This document shows positions 37,718-47,477 of a stretch of DNA of 64,000 nt, piece after piece (within the stretch, counting starts at the first letter, position 1; each line of letters starts with the position of its first letter). The stretch lies in contig NZ_SACM01000002.1 in assembly GCF_004004565.1 (NCBI RefSeq), positions 248,001 to 312,000 of the forward strand. Reading direction: 5' to 3'. A program made the translations under genes and the position numbers. Below the pieces are notes generated by a model. It searched no databases and was not told the DNA's origin. It saw only the letters and a list, made by a program, of their open reading frames with translations. This DNA comes from Inhella crocodyli (GTDB taxonomy: Bacteria; Pseudomonadota; Gammaproteobacteria; Burkholderiales; Burkholderiaceae_C).

Positions 37718-38614
37718 TCAGCGGGCGTCCAGCTCGCGGTGCCGCTTGAGCACCTGGCCGTGGTGCGCGAAGAGCTGCGCCAAGGTCTCGACCAAGTAAA
37801 CCGAGCGGTGCTGGCCGCCGGTGCAGCCGATGGCCACCGTGAGGTAGCTGCGGTGGTCGGCGATGAAGTTCGGCAACCACTGCTGCAAGAAGGCCGCGAT
37901 CTGGCTTTGCATGAGCTGCACCTCGGGCTGGGCGCGCAAGTAGGCAGCCACCGGCTCGTCGCGGCCGGTTTGCGCCCGCAGCTCATGCACGTAGTACGGG
38001 TTGGGCAGCACGCGCACGTCGAAAACGAAGTCGGCGTCGCTGGGCACGCCGGCCTTGAAGGCAAAGCTCTCGAACACCAGGGTCAGGCTGCCGCCTTTGA
38101 CGCTGACCAGGTCGCGCACCCACGCGCGCAGCTGGGCAGGGCGCAGCAGGCTGGTGTCGATGACGGTGCTCTCGACCTTGATCGCGGCCAGCAGCTCGCG
38201 CTCGATCTCGATCGCGTCGACCAGGCCGCGGGTGTTGGCGGCCGCACCGCGCTCCAGCTCCTCGCCGCTGACCGCCCGCAAGGGGTGGGGCCGCCGGGTT
38301 TCGCTGAAGCGGCGCATCAGGGCGTCGGTGTTGGCGTCGAGAAAGATCGACCGCACCGGCTGGCCTTGGGCACGCAGTTGCTTGATCAGCGGCAGCAGGT
38401 GCGGCAACGAGCCCTTGCTGCGCACGTCCACGCCAATGGCCACGCGGCGCTCGCCGCGGTGGGTCTCGACCTTGAGGAAGTCCAGCAGCAGCTCGGGTGG
38501 CAGGTTGTCGATGCAGAAGTAGCCGGCGTCTTCCAGCGCGTGCAAGGCGATGCTCTTGCCGCCGCCGCTGACGCCCGTGACCAGCACCAGGTCGTGAACG
38601 ATGGTTCCCGTCAT
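37718..38614 (-). CDS. rapZ: RNase adapter protein RapZ
   Basis: A 298-residue P-loop protein that in enterobacteria binds small RNA GlmZ and controls amino-sugar synthesis; in betaproteobacteria its exact target is less clear. Walker A is GVSGGGKS, and typical stretches are [43 protein letters not shown] and [15 protein letters not shown]. The ATG overlaps the recN stop as ATGA, so the two are coupled. Confidence 0.96.
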   Translation of the reverse strand: MTGTIVHDLVLVTGVSGGGKSIALHALEDAGYFCIDNLPPELLLDFLKVETHRGERRVAIGVDVRSKGSLPHLLPLIKQLRAQGQPVRSIFLDANTDALMRRFSETRRPHPLRAVSGEELERGAAANTRGLVDAIEIERELLAAIKVESTVIDTSLLRPAQLRAWVRDLVSVKGGSLTLVFESFAFKAGVPSDADFVFDVRVLPNPYYVHELRAQTGRDEPVAAYLRAQPEVQLMQSQIAAFLQQWLPNFIADHRSYLTVAIGCTGGQHRSVYLVETLAQLFAHHGQVLKRHRELDAR

Positions 38615-40275
38615 GCCGCGCTCCCCAAAAGTTCTTCCGCGTGCGCCACGCTGGCCTGCGAGGGGCTGCCGCCGAGCATCCGGGCCACCTCGGTCACGCG
38701 CTCGGCGCCTTGAACGGCCTGCACGCGGCTGACGACGCCCGCGTCGCCGGCCGGCTGCTTGACCACCACCCAGTGGTGGTCGGCGCAAGCCGCCACCTGC
38801 GCCAAGTGGGTGACGGCCAGCACCTGGCGCTCGCGGCCGAGCTGCTTCATCAAGCGCCCCACGGTGTGCGCCACGGCGCCGCCCACGCCACTGTCGATCT
38901 CGTCGAACACCAGGGTGGGCGCCCCGTGCGTGTCGGCCTGGGCCGTGCACACGGCGATGGCCAGGGCGATGCGGCTGAGTTCGCCTCCCGAGGCGACCTT
39001 GGCCAGGGGGCGCGGCGTGGCGCCGGCGTGGCCGGCCACCAGCAGTTCGGCGCTTTCCAGGCCGAAGCTTTGCGGTTCTTCCTGCGGCAGCAGGGCCAGT
39101 TCCAGTCGGCCGCCGGGCATGCCCAGCTGCTGCATGGCCTCGGTGACGGCGACGGCCAGCGCGGGCGCGGCTTTGGCGCGCAGCTTGCTGGCCTTTTTGG
39201 CCTCGGTGTCGAAGGCCTTGCGGGCGGCGGTCACGGCGGCCTCCAGCGCGGCGAGGTCGCTGCGGGCGTCCAGCTCGCCCAGCTCGCGCTGCCACTGGGC
39301 GTGCAGGGCGGGCAGCTCGGCCGGCGGCTGGCGGTAGCGGCGGGCCAGCTGCAGCCAGCTGGAGAGGCGCTCGTCCAGCTCGCCCAAACGGTTGGCGCTC
39401 TGCCCGGTGTCGGCCTCGGCGCGGTGCAGGTAGCTGCGCAGGGTGTGGGCGGCGTCGTCGGCCTGGGCCTGCGCGCCAGCGATCGCGTCCACCGCGGCTT
39501 GCAGCGCGGGGTCGTAGTCGACGACCTCGCGCAGCGCCTGCTCGGCCGCGCCCAGGCGGGCCAAGGCCGTGCCCTCGCCTTCGCTCAGGGCGTCCAAGGC
39601 CAGGCGGCCGGCGTCGATCAGCGCCTGGGCGTGGCTCAGGCGCTGGTGCTCGGCGTTCAACTCGGGCCACTCGTCGGTGCCTGGGGCCAGCTTGCCGATT
39701 TCGTCCAGCTGCCACTGCAGTCGCTCGCGCTCGCGGCCCAGGGTGGCCTGGGCCTCGCGGGCCTCGGCCAGGGCCTGCACCGCCTGGCGCCAGCGCGCGT
39801 GGGCGGTGGCCAAGGTGGGAGCGTCCACCCCGGCGTGGTCGTCCAGCAGGGCGCGCACGCTCGCTGGGCGGGTGAGCTTTTGCCAGGCGTGCTGGCCGTG
39901 GATGTCGACCAGGTGCTCTGCCGCCTGCGCCAGCTGCGCCACAGTGGCGGGGCTGCCGTTGACCCAGGCGCGGCTCTTGCCCTGGGCGTCGATCACGCGG
40001 CGCAGCAGCAGGGTGTCGCCCTCGTCGAAGCCCGATTCCTGCAACCACGGGCGCAGGGCGGCGGGCAAGTCGAACTCGCCGCTCAATTCGGCGCGCGGCG
40101 CGCCTTCGCGCACCACGCCGCCGTCGCCCCGGCCGCCCAGCAGCAGTTGCAAGGCATCCAGCAGGATGGACTTGCCCGCGCCGGTTTCGCCCGTCAGGGC
40201 CGAAAAGCCGGGTTGCCAGTCGAGTTCAAGGCTGGGGACGATGACGAAGTCCCGCAGGGAAAGCCGTCGCAGCAT
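38611..40275 (-). CDS. recN: DNA repair protein RecN
   Basis: A 554-residue SMC-like ATPase acting on double-strand breaks. The N-terminal head has [20 protein letters not shown] and Walker A GETGAGKS. Two long coiled-coil arms lie at about residues 165-380, and the C-terminal head has [13 protein letters not shown] and the Walker [13 protein letters not shown]. Length is normal. Lies 71 bases after nadK on the same strand, with rapZ directly coupled downstream. Confidence 0.96.
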   Translation of the reverse strand: MLRRLSLRDFVIVPSLELDWQPGFSALTGETGAGKSILLDALQLLLGGRGDGGVVREGAPRAELSGEFDLPAALRPWLQESGFDEGDTLLLRRVIDAQGKSRAWVNGSPATVAQLAQAAEHLVDIHGQHAWQKLTRPASVRALLDDHAGVDAPTLATAHARWRQAVQALAEAREAQATLGRERERLQWQLDEIGKLAPGTDEWPELNAEHQRLSHAQALIDAGRLALDALSEGEGTALARLGAAEQALREVVDYDPALQAAVDAIAGAQAQADDAAHTLRSYLHRAEADTGQSANRLGELDERLSSWLQLARRYRQPPAELPALHAQWQRELGELDARSDLAALEAAVTAARKAFDTEAKKASKLRAKAAPALAVAVTEAMQQLGMPGGRLELALLPQEEPQSFGLESAELLVAGHAGATPRPLAKVASGGELSRIALAIAVCTAQADTHGAPTLVFDEIDSGVGGAVAHTVGRLMKQLGRERQVLAVTHLAQVAACADHHWVVVKQPAGDAGVVSRVQAVQGAERVTEVARMLGGSPSQASVAHAEELLGSAA

Positions 40276-40346
40276 GCCGGAGGAGGGTCAGGAAAAGGGA
40301 AGGGCGCGATTGTCGGCGGCCCATGACGCGCTCGGCGACGGTCGGG

Positions 40347-41219
40347 TCAATTGCCTTCGTACCAACGGAGTTTGCGCCGCAAGGTCGCGTAATAGCTCCA
40401 GCCGGTGGGGTGCAAGAACAGGCTCTTGTGCGCGCTGCGCTGCACGGTCACCCGGTCGCCGTGCTGCACCTGGCTCAGGGTCTGCATGTCGAAGTTCACG
40501 CTGGCGTCGCGGCCGGCCACGATTTCCAGGCTGACCACGCCACGGTCGGGCAGCACGATGGGCCGGTTGGACAGGCCGTGCGAGGCGATGGGCACCATCA
40601 CCCAGCCCTCGATGCTCGGGTGCAGCAGCGGGCCGCCGGCGCTCAGCGCGTAGGCCGAGCTGCCGGTGGGGCTGGAGACGATCACGCCGTCGGCGCGCAG
40701 GTTGGCGACGAACTCCTCGCCCACGTGGATGCGCAGCTCCACCATGCCGGCGGCGGCGCCGCGGGCCACCACCACGTCGTTCAGGGCCAGGCCGCTGAAG
40801 ATGCTTTCCCCGTCGCGCCACACGTTGCCTTCCAGCATCGCGCGCTCTTCGGTCTCGCAGTCGCCGGCCAGGATGGGCGTCAGCGCCTCGCGGAACTGCT
40901 CGAAGGAGATGTCGGTGATGAAGCCCAGGCGCCCCTGGTTGATGCCCACCAGCGGCGTCCCGTGCTGCGCCACCTCGCGGGCGAAGCCGAGCATGGTGCC
41001 GTCCCCGCCCACGACCACGGCCAGGTCGCACTGCCGGCCGATTTCGTCGGGCTCCAGCACCGGGTAGCCGACGATGCCGGCGGCCTCGGCGCCCCGCCGC
41101 TCCAGGCTGACTTGGCAGCCCTGCTGCCGCAGGAAGTCGCGGATTTGCTCGATGACCGGGCCGATGCCCGCCGCCGGCTTGCCCACCAGTGCCACGTGTT
41201 GAAAGCGATTGCGACCCAT
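40347..41219 (-). CDS. nadK: NAD kinase
   Basis: A 290-residue enzyme phosphorylating NAD to NADP. It has the diagnostic GGDGTML in [36 protein letters not shown], and [17 protein letters not shown]. The ATG at 41219 gives the usual start. It diverges from hrcA over 66 bases, the common nadK-hrcA arrangement in betaproteobacteria. Confidence 0.96.
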   Translation of the reverse strand: MGRNRFQHVALVGKPAAGIGPVIEQIRDFLRQQGCQVSLERRGAEAAGIVGYPVLEPDEIGRQCDLAVVVGGDGTMLGFAREVAQHGTPLVGINQGRLGFITDISFEQFREALTPILAGDCETEERAMLEGNVWRDGESIFSGLALNDVVVARGAAAGMVELRIHVGEEFVANLRADGVIVSSPTGSSAYALSAGGPLLHPSIEGWVMVPIASHGLSNRPIVLPDRGVVSLEIVAGRDASVNFDMQTLSQVQHGDRVTVQRSAHKSLFLHPTGWSYYATLRRKLRWYEGN

Positions 41220-41285
41220 GCTTGGGATGTTCTCACAGGGGTTTTTGCCCCGCGGCAGGCGGCAACCCTCATAGAAAATGGCGCC

Positions 41286-42296
41286 ATGCTGGACGACCGA
41301 TCCCGATCCCTGCTCAAAACCCTGGTGGAGCGCTACATCGCCGACGGCCAGCCCGTGGGCTCGCGCACGCTCAGCAAGGCCTCGGGCCTGGAGCTCAGCC
41401 CAGCCACCATCCGCAACGTGATGGCCGACTTGGAAGAGCTCGGTCTGATCGCCAGCCCGCACACCAGCGCCGGGCGCGTGCCCACCGCGCTGGGCTACCG
41501 CCTGTTCGTGGACACCATGATCACGGCCAAGCCGGCGTTGTTCGAGACCGAGGTGCGCCAGCTGGAAGGCCAGTTGCAGCCCGACCAGCCCCAGCGCGTC
41601 ATCGCGCACGCGGCCCAGGTGCTCAGCAACCTTAGCAGCTTCGTCGGCGTGATCACCGCCCCGCGCAAGCCCTCGGTGTTCCGGCACATCGAGTTCCTCC
41701 GACTGTCCGAGCGGCGCGTGCTCGTCATCCTGGTCAGTCCCGACGGCGACGTGCAAAACCGCGTCATCGTCACGGCGCAAGACCACAGCCAGGCCGAGTT
41801 GGCCGAGGCCGCCAACCGGCTCAACGCCCAGTACACGGGCCTGACGCTCGAGGTCGTGCGCGAGCGCCTGCGCGGCGAGGTGGAGCAACTGCGCGGCGAG
41901 ATCGCCACCCTGATGAGTGCGGCCGTGCAGGTGGCGGCCGACGACGCCCCCGAGCAGGTCGTCATCAGCGGCGAGCGCAACCTGCTGTCGGTGCAGGACT
42001 TCGGACAGGACCTCGGCAGCCTGCGCAAGATGTTCGGCCTGTTCGAGGAAAAGACGGCGCTGATGCGCCTGCTGGACACCAGCAGCCGCGCCGAGGGCGT
42101 GCGCATCTTCATCGGCGGCGAGAGCCAGGTCGTGCCTTTCGAAGAGCTGAGCATCGTCAGCGCGCCCTACGAGGTGGATGGGCAGGTCGTGGGCACGCTC
42201 GGGGTCATCGGCCCCACGCGCATGGCCTACGAGCGCATGATCCAGATCGTGGACGTGACCTCGCGCATGGTGGGCCAGGCGCTTTCGCAACGCTGA
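41286..42296 (+). CDS. hrcA: Heat-inducible transcription repressor HrcA
   Basis: A 336-residue repressor that binds CIRCE elements upstream of groE/dnaK operons. The N-terminal winged helix reads [47 protein letters not shown] and [16 protein letters not shown]. The middle and C-terminal GAF-like domain follows the family. I see no CIRCE inverted repeat in the short upstream spacer, so it does not appear self-controlled here. Confidence 0.96.
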   Translation: MLDDRSRSLLKTLVERYIADGQPVGSRTLSKASGLELSPATIRNVMADLEELGLIASPHTSAGRVPTALGYRLFVDTMITAKPALFETEVRQLEGQLQPDQPQRVIAHAAQVLSNLSSFVGVITAPRKPSVFRHIEFLRLSERRVLVILVSPDGDVQNRVIVTAQDHSQAELAEAANRLNAQYTGLTLEVVRERLRGEVEQLRGEIATLMSAAVQVAADDAPEQVVISGERNLLSVQDFGQDLGSLRKMFGLFEEKTALMRLLDTSSRAEGVRIFIGGESQVVPFEELSIVSAPYEVDGQVVGTLGVIGPTRMAYERMIQIVDVTSRMVGQALSQR

Positions 42297-42375
42297 CCGC
42301 CGGTCGCCCCGGGTATTCGGGGCGGGTTTGCGGCCGGTCAAGCCCGGACGCAGGCCGGGCGCCTAGGCTGGGTGC

Positions 42376-44337
42376 ATGGATGCCTCCCCGCCCGAGCACG
42401 ACACCGTCCCAGCCGCCCTGGATGCCCTGAGCCCGGCCCGCGCGGGCGCGACGCCCCGCTCTCCGGTGCCCCTGTGTGGCGACCCGGAAAGCCTGTGGGG
42501 CGCCTTGCAACGGGCGCCGGAACGGCACGCGCCGCACTTGGGCGAGGCCCTGGTCGAGGCGGGCGTGTTGGGGCGACCACAGCTCTACGAGGCCCTGCGC
42601 TACCAAGCCGCGCAACCGACGCCGATGCCCATCGGCGAGGTCTTGGTGCAGCTGGGCCTGCTCACCCCGGCCCAACTGCGCGTGCTTTTGGCGCATTGGA
42701 TGGGCGTCCCCGCCCTGGACTTGGGTGCTTTCCAGCCCGAGGCGGAAGCCTTGTCGCGGGTGAACGTGCTCATGGCCACCCGCGAGGGCGTGTTGCCCCT
42801 GATGGTGCGCGGCGACACCCTGGTGGTGGCGATGAACGACCCCTGGGACCAGCGCCTGCTGGACATGCTGCGCTTCAGCACCGAGCTGCGCGTGCGACCG
42901 GTGCTGCCCCAGCCGGGCACCCTGGGCCCCGCCTTGGCCCGCGCCTACCGCACGACGCCCCACGGCGGCGCCTCGCGTGAGGGGACCCGCGACGCCAGTG
43001 CGCCTCCGGCCGCCAGCAGCCTGTTCGAGCTCACGGAGGAGCTCAAGCGCTTGAGCGCGGAGTCTGGCGACGCGGTGGTGGATGTCGTGTCCGAGTCGGA
43101 CAACACCTTGGTGCGCCTGGTCAACCGGCTGATCGCCGACGCCATCGACCTGCGGGCCTCGGACATCCACATCGAGACTTACGAAGCCCCGCAGCCGGTG
43201 CGCGTTCGCATGCGCGTGGACGGCGAACTGCGCCGCTACCTCGAGCTGCCGGCGCGTGTGCGCTACGCCCTGGTGGCCCGCTTGAAGATCATGGCCGACC
43301 TGGACATCTCCGAGCACCGCCGCCCCCAGGACGGCAAGGTCGACTTCGCCCGCTTTGGCGGCCAGCGCATGGAGCTGCGCATGGTCACCGTCCCCACCCA
43401 CGGTGGCCTGGAGGACGTGGTGCTGCGCTTGCTGGGGGGCATCAAGCCCTTGCCCCTGGAGAGCATCGGGCTGAGTCCTGCCAACTTGGCGGCCTTGCGC
43501 CAGCTGATGGCCAAGCCCCACGGGCTGCTGCTGATCTGTGGGCCCACGGGCTGCGGCAAGACCACCACCCTGCATTCGGTGATGCGGGAGCTCAACCAGG
43601 ACCAACGCAAGATTTGGACGGCCGAGGACCCGGTGGAGATCACGCAAGCGGGCCTGCGCCAAGTGCAGGTCAATCCGCGCATCGGCTGGACCTTCGCAGC
43701 CGCCATGCGAACCTTTCTGCGCGCCGACCCGGACATCATCATGATCGGCGAGATGCGCGACGAGGAAACCGCGCGCATCGCGGTGGAGGCCTCCCTCACC
43801 GGGCACCTGGTGATGTCCACCCTGCACACCAATTCGGCCCCCGAGTCGGTCACCCGGCTGCTGGAGATCGGCCTCGACCCCTTCATGTTTTCCGACTCCT
43901 TGCTCGGGGTGCTGGCCCAGCGCCTGGTGCGCCGCCTTTGCCCGGACTGCTCGGTGGCCCAGCCGATGGACCAGCGCGCGGAGCGCTCCTTGGCGCGGCT
44001 GTACCTGCAGGCCGAGCCCGAGCGCAATGACGACGCCATCGACGAGCTGGTGGCCGACTGGCGTGCCCGCCTGGGTCAGCACGGCGTGCTGCACACCCGG
44101 CAGCGGCACGGATGCCAAGCCTGCGCGGGCACCGGCTACCGCGGCCGCCTGGGCATCCACGAGCTGGCCGTGGCCAGCGACCCCCTGCGCGAGCTCATCC
44201 GGCATCGCGCCAGCGCCCAGGCCATGTTCGGCGCCGCCCGCGCCGGCGGCATGCGCACCCTGCGCCAGGACGGGGTGGAGAAGGTTTTGCTAGGCCTGAC
44301 CGATTTGCCCGAAGTGCTGGCCGCGACCAGCAGTTGA
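42376..44337 (+). CDS. Orphan PilB/GspE-family ATPase with degenerate MshEN-like domain
   Basis: A 653-residue secretion or pilus ATPase. Residues 54-77 read HLGEALVEAGVLGRPQLYEA then LRYQ, which keeps the spacing of the c-di-GMP motif but replaces the first Arg by His; a second copy PIGEVLVQLGLLTPAQL starts near 86. Walker A is GPTGCGKTTT near residue 389, with ASDIHIE, TAEDPVEI and STLHTNSA boxes and a CPDC/CQAC zinc site. It is catalytically intact, but no pilin, secretin or platform gene is adjacent. It is distinct from mshE, so it may serve another type IV pilus or type II system encoded elsewhere. Confidence 0.9.
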   Translation: MDASPPEHDTVPAALDALSPARAGATPRSPVPLCGDPESLWGALQRAPERHAPHLGEALVEAGVLGRPQLYEALRYQAAQPTPMPIGEVLVQLGLLTPAQLRVLLAHWMGVPALDLGAFQPEAEALSRVNVLMATREGVLPLMVRGDTLVVAMNDPWDQRLLDMLRFSTELRVRPVLPQPGTLGPALARAYRTTPHGGASREGTRDASAPPAASSLFELTEELKRLSAESGDAVVDVVSESDNTLVRLVNRLIADAIDLRASDIHIETYEAPQPVRVRMRVDGELRRYLELPARVRYALVARLKIMADLDISEHRRPQDGKVDFARFGGQRMELRMVTVPTHGGLEDVVLRLLGGIKPLPLESIGLSPANLAALRQLMAKPHGLLLICGPTGCGKTTTLHSVMRELNQDQRKIWTAEDPVEITQAGLRQVQVNPRIGWTFAAAMRTFLRADPDIIMIGEMRDEETARIAVEASLTGHLVMSTLHTNSAPESVTRLLEIGLDPFMFSDSLLGVLAQRLVRRLCPDCSVAQPMDQRAERSLARLYLQAEPERNDDAIDELVADWRARLGQHGVLHTRQRHGCQACAGTGYRGRLGIHELAVASDPLRELIRHRASAQAMFGAARAGGMRTLRQDGVEKVLLGLTDLPEVLAATSS

Positions 44338-44364
44338 TGTTGTTCATCCCTCACGGAGACGCTC

Positions 44365-45342
44365 ATGCTCACCCCTTGGACCCAATTGCCCCCCACCGTG
44401 CTCGGTCGGCTCGGTGAGGACTTGAGCGTCAGCGCTCAGCGCCTCATGCAGGAGCGCGGCCTGTCCGACCTTGCGCGGGCCGAGCTTCAACGCTGGGAGT
44501 CCTTGGGCTTGGAGCTGCAAACCCTGGTGCACGCCCTGGGCGCCAGCGCCCGACCCGACGACGAGTCGCTGCCCTTGCTGGAGGCCGCGCAGGCCGTGCG
44601 CCGCCAGTGGTTGCCGGAGCTGGCGCGGCGGGGGCTGCGCCTGACCGTCGAAGGCGAGGCCGTCGCGGTGAACGGGCAAGCGGCCCAACTGCAACACGCG
44701 TTGGACCTGATGGTGGCGCACGGCTTGGCGGCGGGCAGCGCGCTGACCTTGCAGGTGAGCGCCGAGCCCGAGGGGCCCCCCGCCCTGACCTTGCGGGGCC
44801 CCGGCAGCCCCCCGGACAGCGCCGAGGTGCACGGGCAACTGCTGCAATGGCTGGCCCGGGCCCTGCAATGGCCCTTGGACCGGCCGCGGCTGCGCGAGGG
44901 CGAGTGGGCACTCCGCCTGCGCCTGGGCAGCCCGGACGCTCCGGCGCCCGCGGACGCGGACGCGGACGATGCGTTGCCGCGGCGCCATTGGACGACGCAG
45001 GACCGCGTGCTCGTGATCGATCCCGACGACCGCACGCGCAGCGTGGCCGCGGCGTTGCTGCGCGGCGCGGGCCTGCGGGGCGACTGCGTGGCCAGCCTGG
45101 GCCAGGCCGAGGACGCGCTGCGCGATGGGGTGCCCAGCACCGTGGTTTGTGGCTACCCCTTGGAGCAGGCCGGGGTTCAAGCCCTGCGGGCCTTGATGGA
45201 GGCAACGCGGCCGGGCCTGCGCTGGGTGGAGTTGGTGGACGCCCCCTTTGTGTTCGCCGCCGGAAGCGCCGACGGGCGCCTGCCGGCCCGCATCTCGCGC
45301 AACGACTTGGCCAACACCTTGCTCCCTTCGCTGGCCGACTGA
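44365..45342 (+). CDS. Degenerate histidine-kinase/receiver-like protein
   Basis: A 325-residue protein, not recognised as a named family. Residues about 90-200 (LARRGLRLTVEGEAVAVNGQ then AAQLQHALDLMVAH) resemble a GHKL ATPase domain, but without the N-box Asn or G-boxes. Residues about 212-325 resemble a receiver (DRVLVIDPDDRTRSVAAALL), with the acidic pocket but CGYPL where the phosphoacceptor Asp should be. If so, it is a non-phosphorylated regulator. It starts 27 bases after the orphan ATPase and is probably co-transcribed. Both domain calls are inference. Confidence 0.75.
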   Translation: MLTPWTQLPPTVLGRLGEDLSVSAQRLMQERGLSDLARAELQRWESLGLELQTLVHALGASARPDDESLPLLEAAQAVRRQWLPELARRGLRLTVEGEAVAVNGQAAQLQHALDLMVAHGLAAGSALTLQVSAEPEGPPALTLRGPGSPPDSAEVHGQLLQWLARALQWPLDRPRLREGEWALRLRLGSPDAPAPADADADDALPRRHWTTQDRVLVIDPDDRTRSVAAALLRGAGLRGDCVASLGQAEDALRDGVPSTVVCGYPLEQAGVQALRALMEATRPGLRWVELVDAPFVFAAGSADGRLPARISRNDLANTLLPSLAD

Positions 45343-45425
45343 GCGAGGTCGACCGCCGCCACCCGCGGCACGACGCCGGACTGGCGCCAGGCGGGACGGC
45401 GCCCGTTGGGGCCCTTGCGCGGGCG

Positions 45426-45458
45426 GGGGGCGCCGCTGCCCTGACAATAGGCGCCCCC
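45426..45458. repeat. 9-bp inverted repeat just before tRNA-Met
   Basis: GGGGGCGCC (45426-45434) and its exact complement GGCGCCCCC (45450-45458) flank 15 bases that include GACAAT, a plausible -10 box for the tRNA. It ends at the base before the tRNA. Its meaning is unclear; it may mark the tRNA promoter. Confidence 0.4.
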
Positions 45459-45537
45459 GGGCCGCTAGCTCATGCTTGGTTAGAGCAGCAGACTCATAAT
45501 CTGTTGGTGCCGTGTTCGACTCACGGGCGGCCTACCA
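45459..45537 (+). tRNA. tRNA-Met (anticodon CAT), integration site of the element
   Basis: The acceptor GGGCCGC pairs with GCGGCCT, the D-arm is GCTC/GAGC, and the anticodon arm GCAGA-CTCATAA-TCTGT exposes CAT. The T-arm CCGTG-TTCGACT-CACGG follows, and CCA is encoded; the total is 79 bases with an enlarged D-loop. A CAT anticodon could also be tRNA-Ile2, which cannot be separated by eye. From 45491 its 3' part is the attL repeat. Confidence 0.92.
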
Positions 45538-45539
45538 AA
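45491..45539. repeat. attL: 49-bp direct repeat inside tRNA-Met
   Basis: These 49 bases (from GACTCATAATCTG in the anticodon arm to ACCAAA) are repeated without a mismatch at 55354-55402. The sequences diverge on both sides. This is the classic mark of tyrosine-integrase insertion into the 3' end of a tRNA gene, which is kept intact on this side. Confidence 0.97.
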
Positions 45540-45593
45540 ATCACTCACAGCGACAAGGACTTACGTCTCTTTCGGCGTTTCCACTTCAGCGAT

Positions 45594-45632
45594 CGACCCT
45601 GTAGGCGACCCTGTATGCGCGGGGCGACCCTG
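45594..45632 (+). repeat. Three direct copies of CGACCCTG at the left end of the element
   Basis: CGACCCTG occurs at 45594, 45606 and 45625, 55 to 95 bases inside attL. The first two continue GTA. A fourth copy in the same orientation is at 55192-55199, between attR and the integrase. Position at both ends suggests arm-type sites for the integrase or its accessory factor. Confidence 0.55.
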
Positions 45633-45634
45633 CG

Positions 45635-46108
45635 CTAGCGGGCTTCTCGCTGTAGGAAGGCGCGAATGGCGCCCCAATCGCTCAACCGATCCTTGAAGCC
45701 TGGGATGCGGCCAAGGGGCAGCTTGCCCCAAGCGTTTTGGTACGCCGCTGAGGCTGCTCGCACCTCTTCCGCCGGAAGGACGTAGAACTCGGGGGGAGCA
45801 ATCTCCCGTTTGCCGTCCTTAGATCCCCGATTCAACAGTGCGACCACGACGAAATCGGTGTCGAAGTTTTTGATGATGAAGCCCTCGGCGCCTGTGCGCC
45901 AGCGGCTCTTCACCTGGATTCGGGCTGAGGTGCCGCGCTCCGGGTCGATCGCCACGAGGTCGTAGCCTGGGTTGTTCGTGTACGTCTTGTGCGCGACGAT
46001 TCCCTCGACCAGCAGGTTGCCGAGCACAAGGAACTCGGCGCCTTCTGACTCAAGGCTCGTGTCTTGGCGCCGCGCTTTCCTCGGCGTCTCAGATGCAGAA
46101 GGGTCCAT
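45635..46108 (-). CDS. PD-(D/E)XK nuclease-like protein
   Basis: A 157-residue protein from the ATG at 46108. It contains EGAEFLVLGNLLVEGIVAHK, NNPGYDLVAIDPE and ARIQVKSRW, which form the D...QxK core of the PD-(D/E)XK nuclease fold. The rest predicts alpha/beta structure (FDTDFVVVALLN, FYVLPAEEV). It sits next to the left att site, 32 bases after the McrA-like HNH gene, and is probably co-transcribed with it. A DNA-cleaving role, perhaps in defence against other phages, is inferred. An open frame upstream reaches 46309, but lacks support. Confidence 0.65.
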   Translation of the reverse strand: MDPSASETPRKARRQDTSLESEGAEFLVLGNLLVEGIVAHKTYTNNPGYDLVAIDPERGTSARIQVKSRWRTGAEGFIIKNFDTDFVVVALLNRGSKDGKREIAPPEFYVLPAEEVRAASAAYQNAWGKLPLGRIPGFKDRLSDWGAIRAFLQREAR

Positions 46109-46140
46109 AGCTTCAGCGGGCAAGTTGAGTGCTCCCTTCG

Positions 46141-46872
46141 TCAAGTTGCCTGGCACAGTGCCGCTCGCAAGTCCTCGACCGACGCCCATCCACGCCGCGT
46201 CTGCATGAGTCGGTGGATGAGTCGGTGACAGCTCGCGCACAGTAGCGCCACATCGCTGGCTTTCGTCTTCGTCGCGTTGGTTTGCGACAGCGGCAGCTTG
46301 TGATGGCACTCAAACTCGGCTTCCGCGATCGAGGCATCAGCGGTGAGTGGCGGCCGGGCGCAGCATTCGCATACGAGTGGTCCGATCGCGCGCCGAGCCT
46401 TCAGGACCTTCCGCCTGAGAGCTGGACTGCGCTCGCGGACCTTGTGTGCCGCCGTTAGGACGCGTCCCTCGGAGAACTCTTCGTCGTCCTCCGCGGTCGC
46501 CGCTTCGGCCGCCACGGAGGCATCGCCGGCCTGCGCTCTGATTTGAGTTGCTAGTTGCCGCACCAAATCGGGCTTATGACCGAAGTCCTCCCAAACGGCC
46601 TTGTCTGTTGAGGAGAAGTTGTCCAAGCCCTTGCCAGTCGCCACTTGGTGGATGTTCTGCAATTTGAAGGCGACCCCGGCTGCATTCCGGAAGCGATCAT
46701 TCTTCTTGGCGTCCGCATGGATCGGAAGCTTTCGAAGCTCTTCCGACAGTGCCACAACGCGGTTGTCACTCGGCCCCGGAATGGTGTCGCCGAGGGTGAG
46801 GTACAGGTCGAGCGCGAGTAGAACCTCGTCGCGCCCCCACTTCGGATTTCCGTGCCCTTGAGTTACAGCCAT
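46141..46872 (-). CDS. McrA-like HNH endonuclease
   Basis: A 243-residue protein. The N-terminal part (about residues 10-110: KWGRDEVLLALDLYLTLGDT, ALSEELRKLPI, RFRNAAGVAFKLQNIHQVA) is the domain typical of HNH restriction-type enzymes. A charged linker follows. The C-terminal HNH has CECC, ECHHKLPLSQ and LLCASCHRLIH, forming the beta-beta-alpha metal site. Enzymes of this sort cut foreign or modified DNA, but specificity cannot be told. Lower GC content than the chromosome. A likely defence cargo of the element. Confidence 0.85.
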   Translation of the reverse strand: MAVTQGHGNPKWGRDEVLLALDLYLTLGDTIPGPSDNRVVALSEELRKLPIHADAKKNDRFRNAAGVAFKLQNIHQVATGKGLDNFSSTDKAVWEDFGHKPDLVRQLATQIRAQAGDASVAAEAATAEDDEEFSEGRVLTAAHKVRERSPALRRKVLKARRAIGPLVCECCARPPLTADASIAEAEFECHHKLPLSQTNATKTKASDVALLCASCHRLIHRLMQTRRGWASVEDLRAALCQAT

Positions 46873-46948
46873 CGAATCAACGCCTCCATTTGCCAGGTTC
46901 TTGTCGGATCACAGGGGCAGCAGTGTTGGGCTGCCAAGCTTGACTTAG

Positions 46949-47407
46949 CTACACGACCCTTGGATGCCGGTTCAGCAGGCCTCGTTGAGCGCGCCACCGA
47001 AGGAACTCCTCAACGTCCTTCGCGTGCTTGGCGAGGTTGCATTTCTCGCAGGCAAGGGTGATGTTGGCGGGCTCGTCGCGGCCACCTTTGGCGATCGGGG
47101 TCTTGTGGTCGACATGTCCGCTGCCGTTCAGTTCATCGGCACAGTAAGCGCATCGGTCGCCAAGCGCATTGCGAATTCGCTCGACGTCGGCGTCGGTGTA
47201 TCCGCGTCCTCCGGCTGCCGCTATCCGCTGGCGGCGCAACTCCGCTCGCTCGGATGCTGCGCCGACGTTCGCCGCGCTATGAGCCGCAACGTGCGCCCGA
47301 ACACAAGCTCGGCACTTCGTTCGGAAGTTCCCGTTTGGCGTATTGCCAAAGTGTTCCCGCGTCATGGGGTAGACGTTTCCGCAGCCGCTGCACTTCTGCG
47401 TTTGCAT
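46949..47407 (-). CDS. HNH endonuclease, small phage type
   Basis: A 152-residue protein. An N-terminal zinc knuckle is formed by CSGC and CRAC (about residues 6-35). A basic helical stretch follows, then a compact HNH domain: CAYCADELNGSGHVDHKTPI, AKGGRDEPANITLACEKCN and LAKHAKD. Small HNH proteins of this kind often lie next to phage packaging genes, where they nick DNA with the terminase. No terminase is present here. Opposite in direction to the neighbouring zinc-ribbon gene. Confidence 0.85.
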   Translation of the reverse strand: MQTQKCSGCGNVYPMTREHFGNTPNGNFRTKCRACVRAHVAAHSAANVGAASERAELRRQRIAAAGGRGYTDADVERIRNALGDRCAYCADELNGSGHVDHKTPIAKGGRDEPANITLACEKCNLAKHAKDVEEFLRWRAQRGLLNRHPRVV

Positions 47408-47477
47408 ATCGGAGCTCTCCCTATCGGTTGTTCTTTAGGCATTCTCTTCGGGCACACGCTCCGTGCTTCAATAACGA

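Noticed and set aside
41220-41285. CIRCE operator between nadK and hrcA
   Set aside because: The 66-bp spacer does not contain the TTAGCACTC-N9-GAGTGCTAA inverted repeat.
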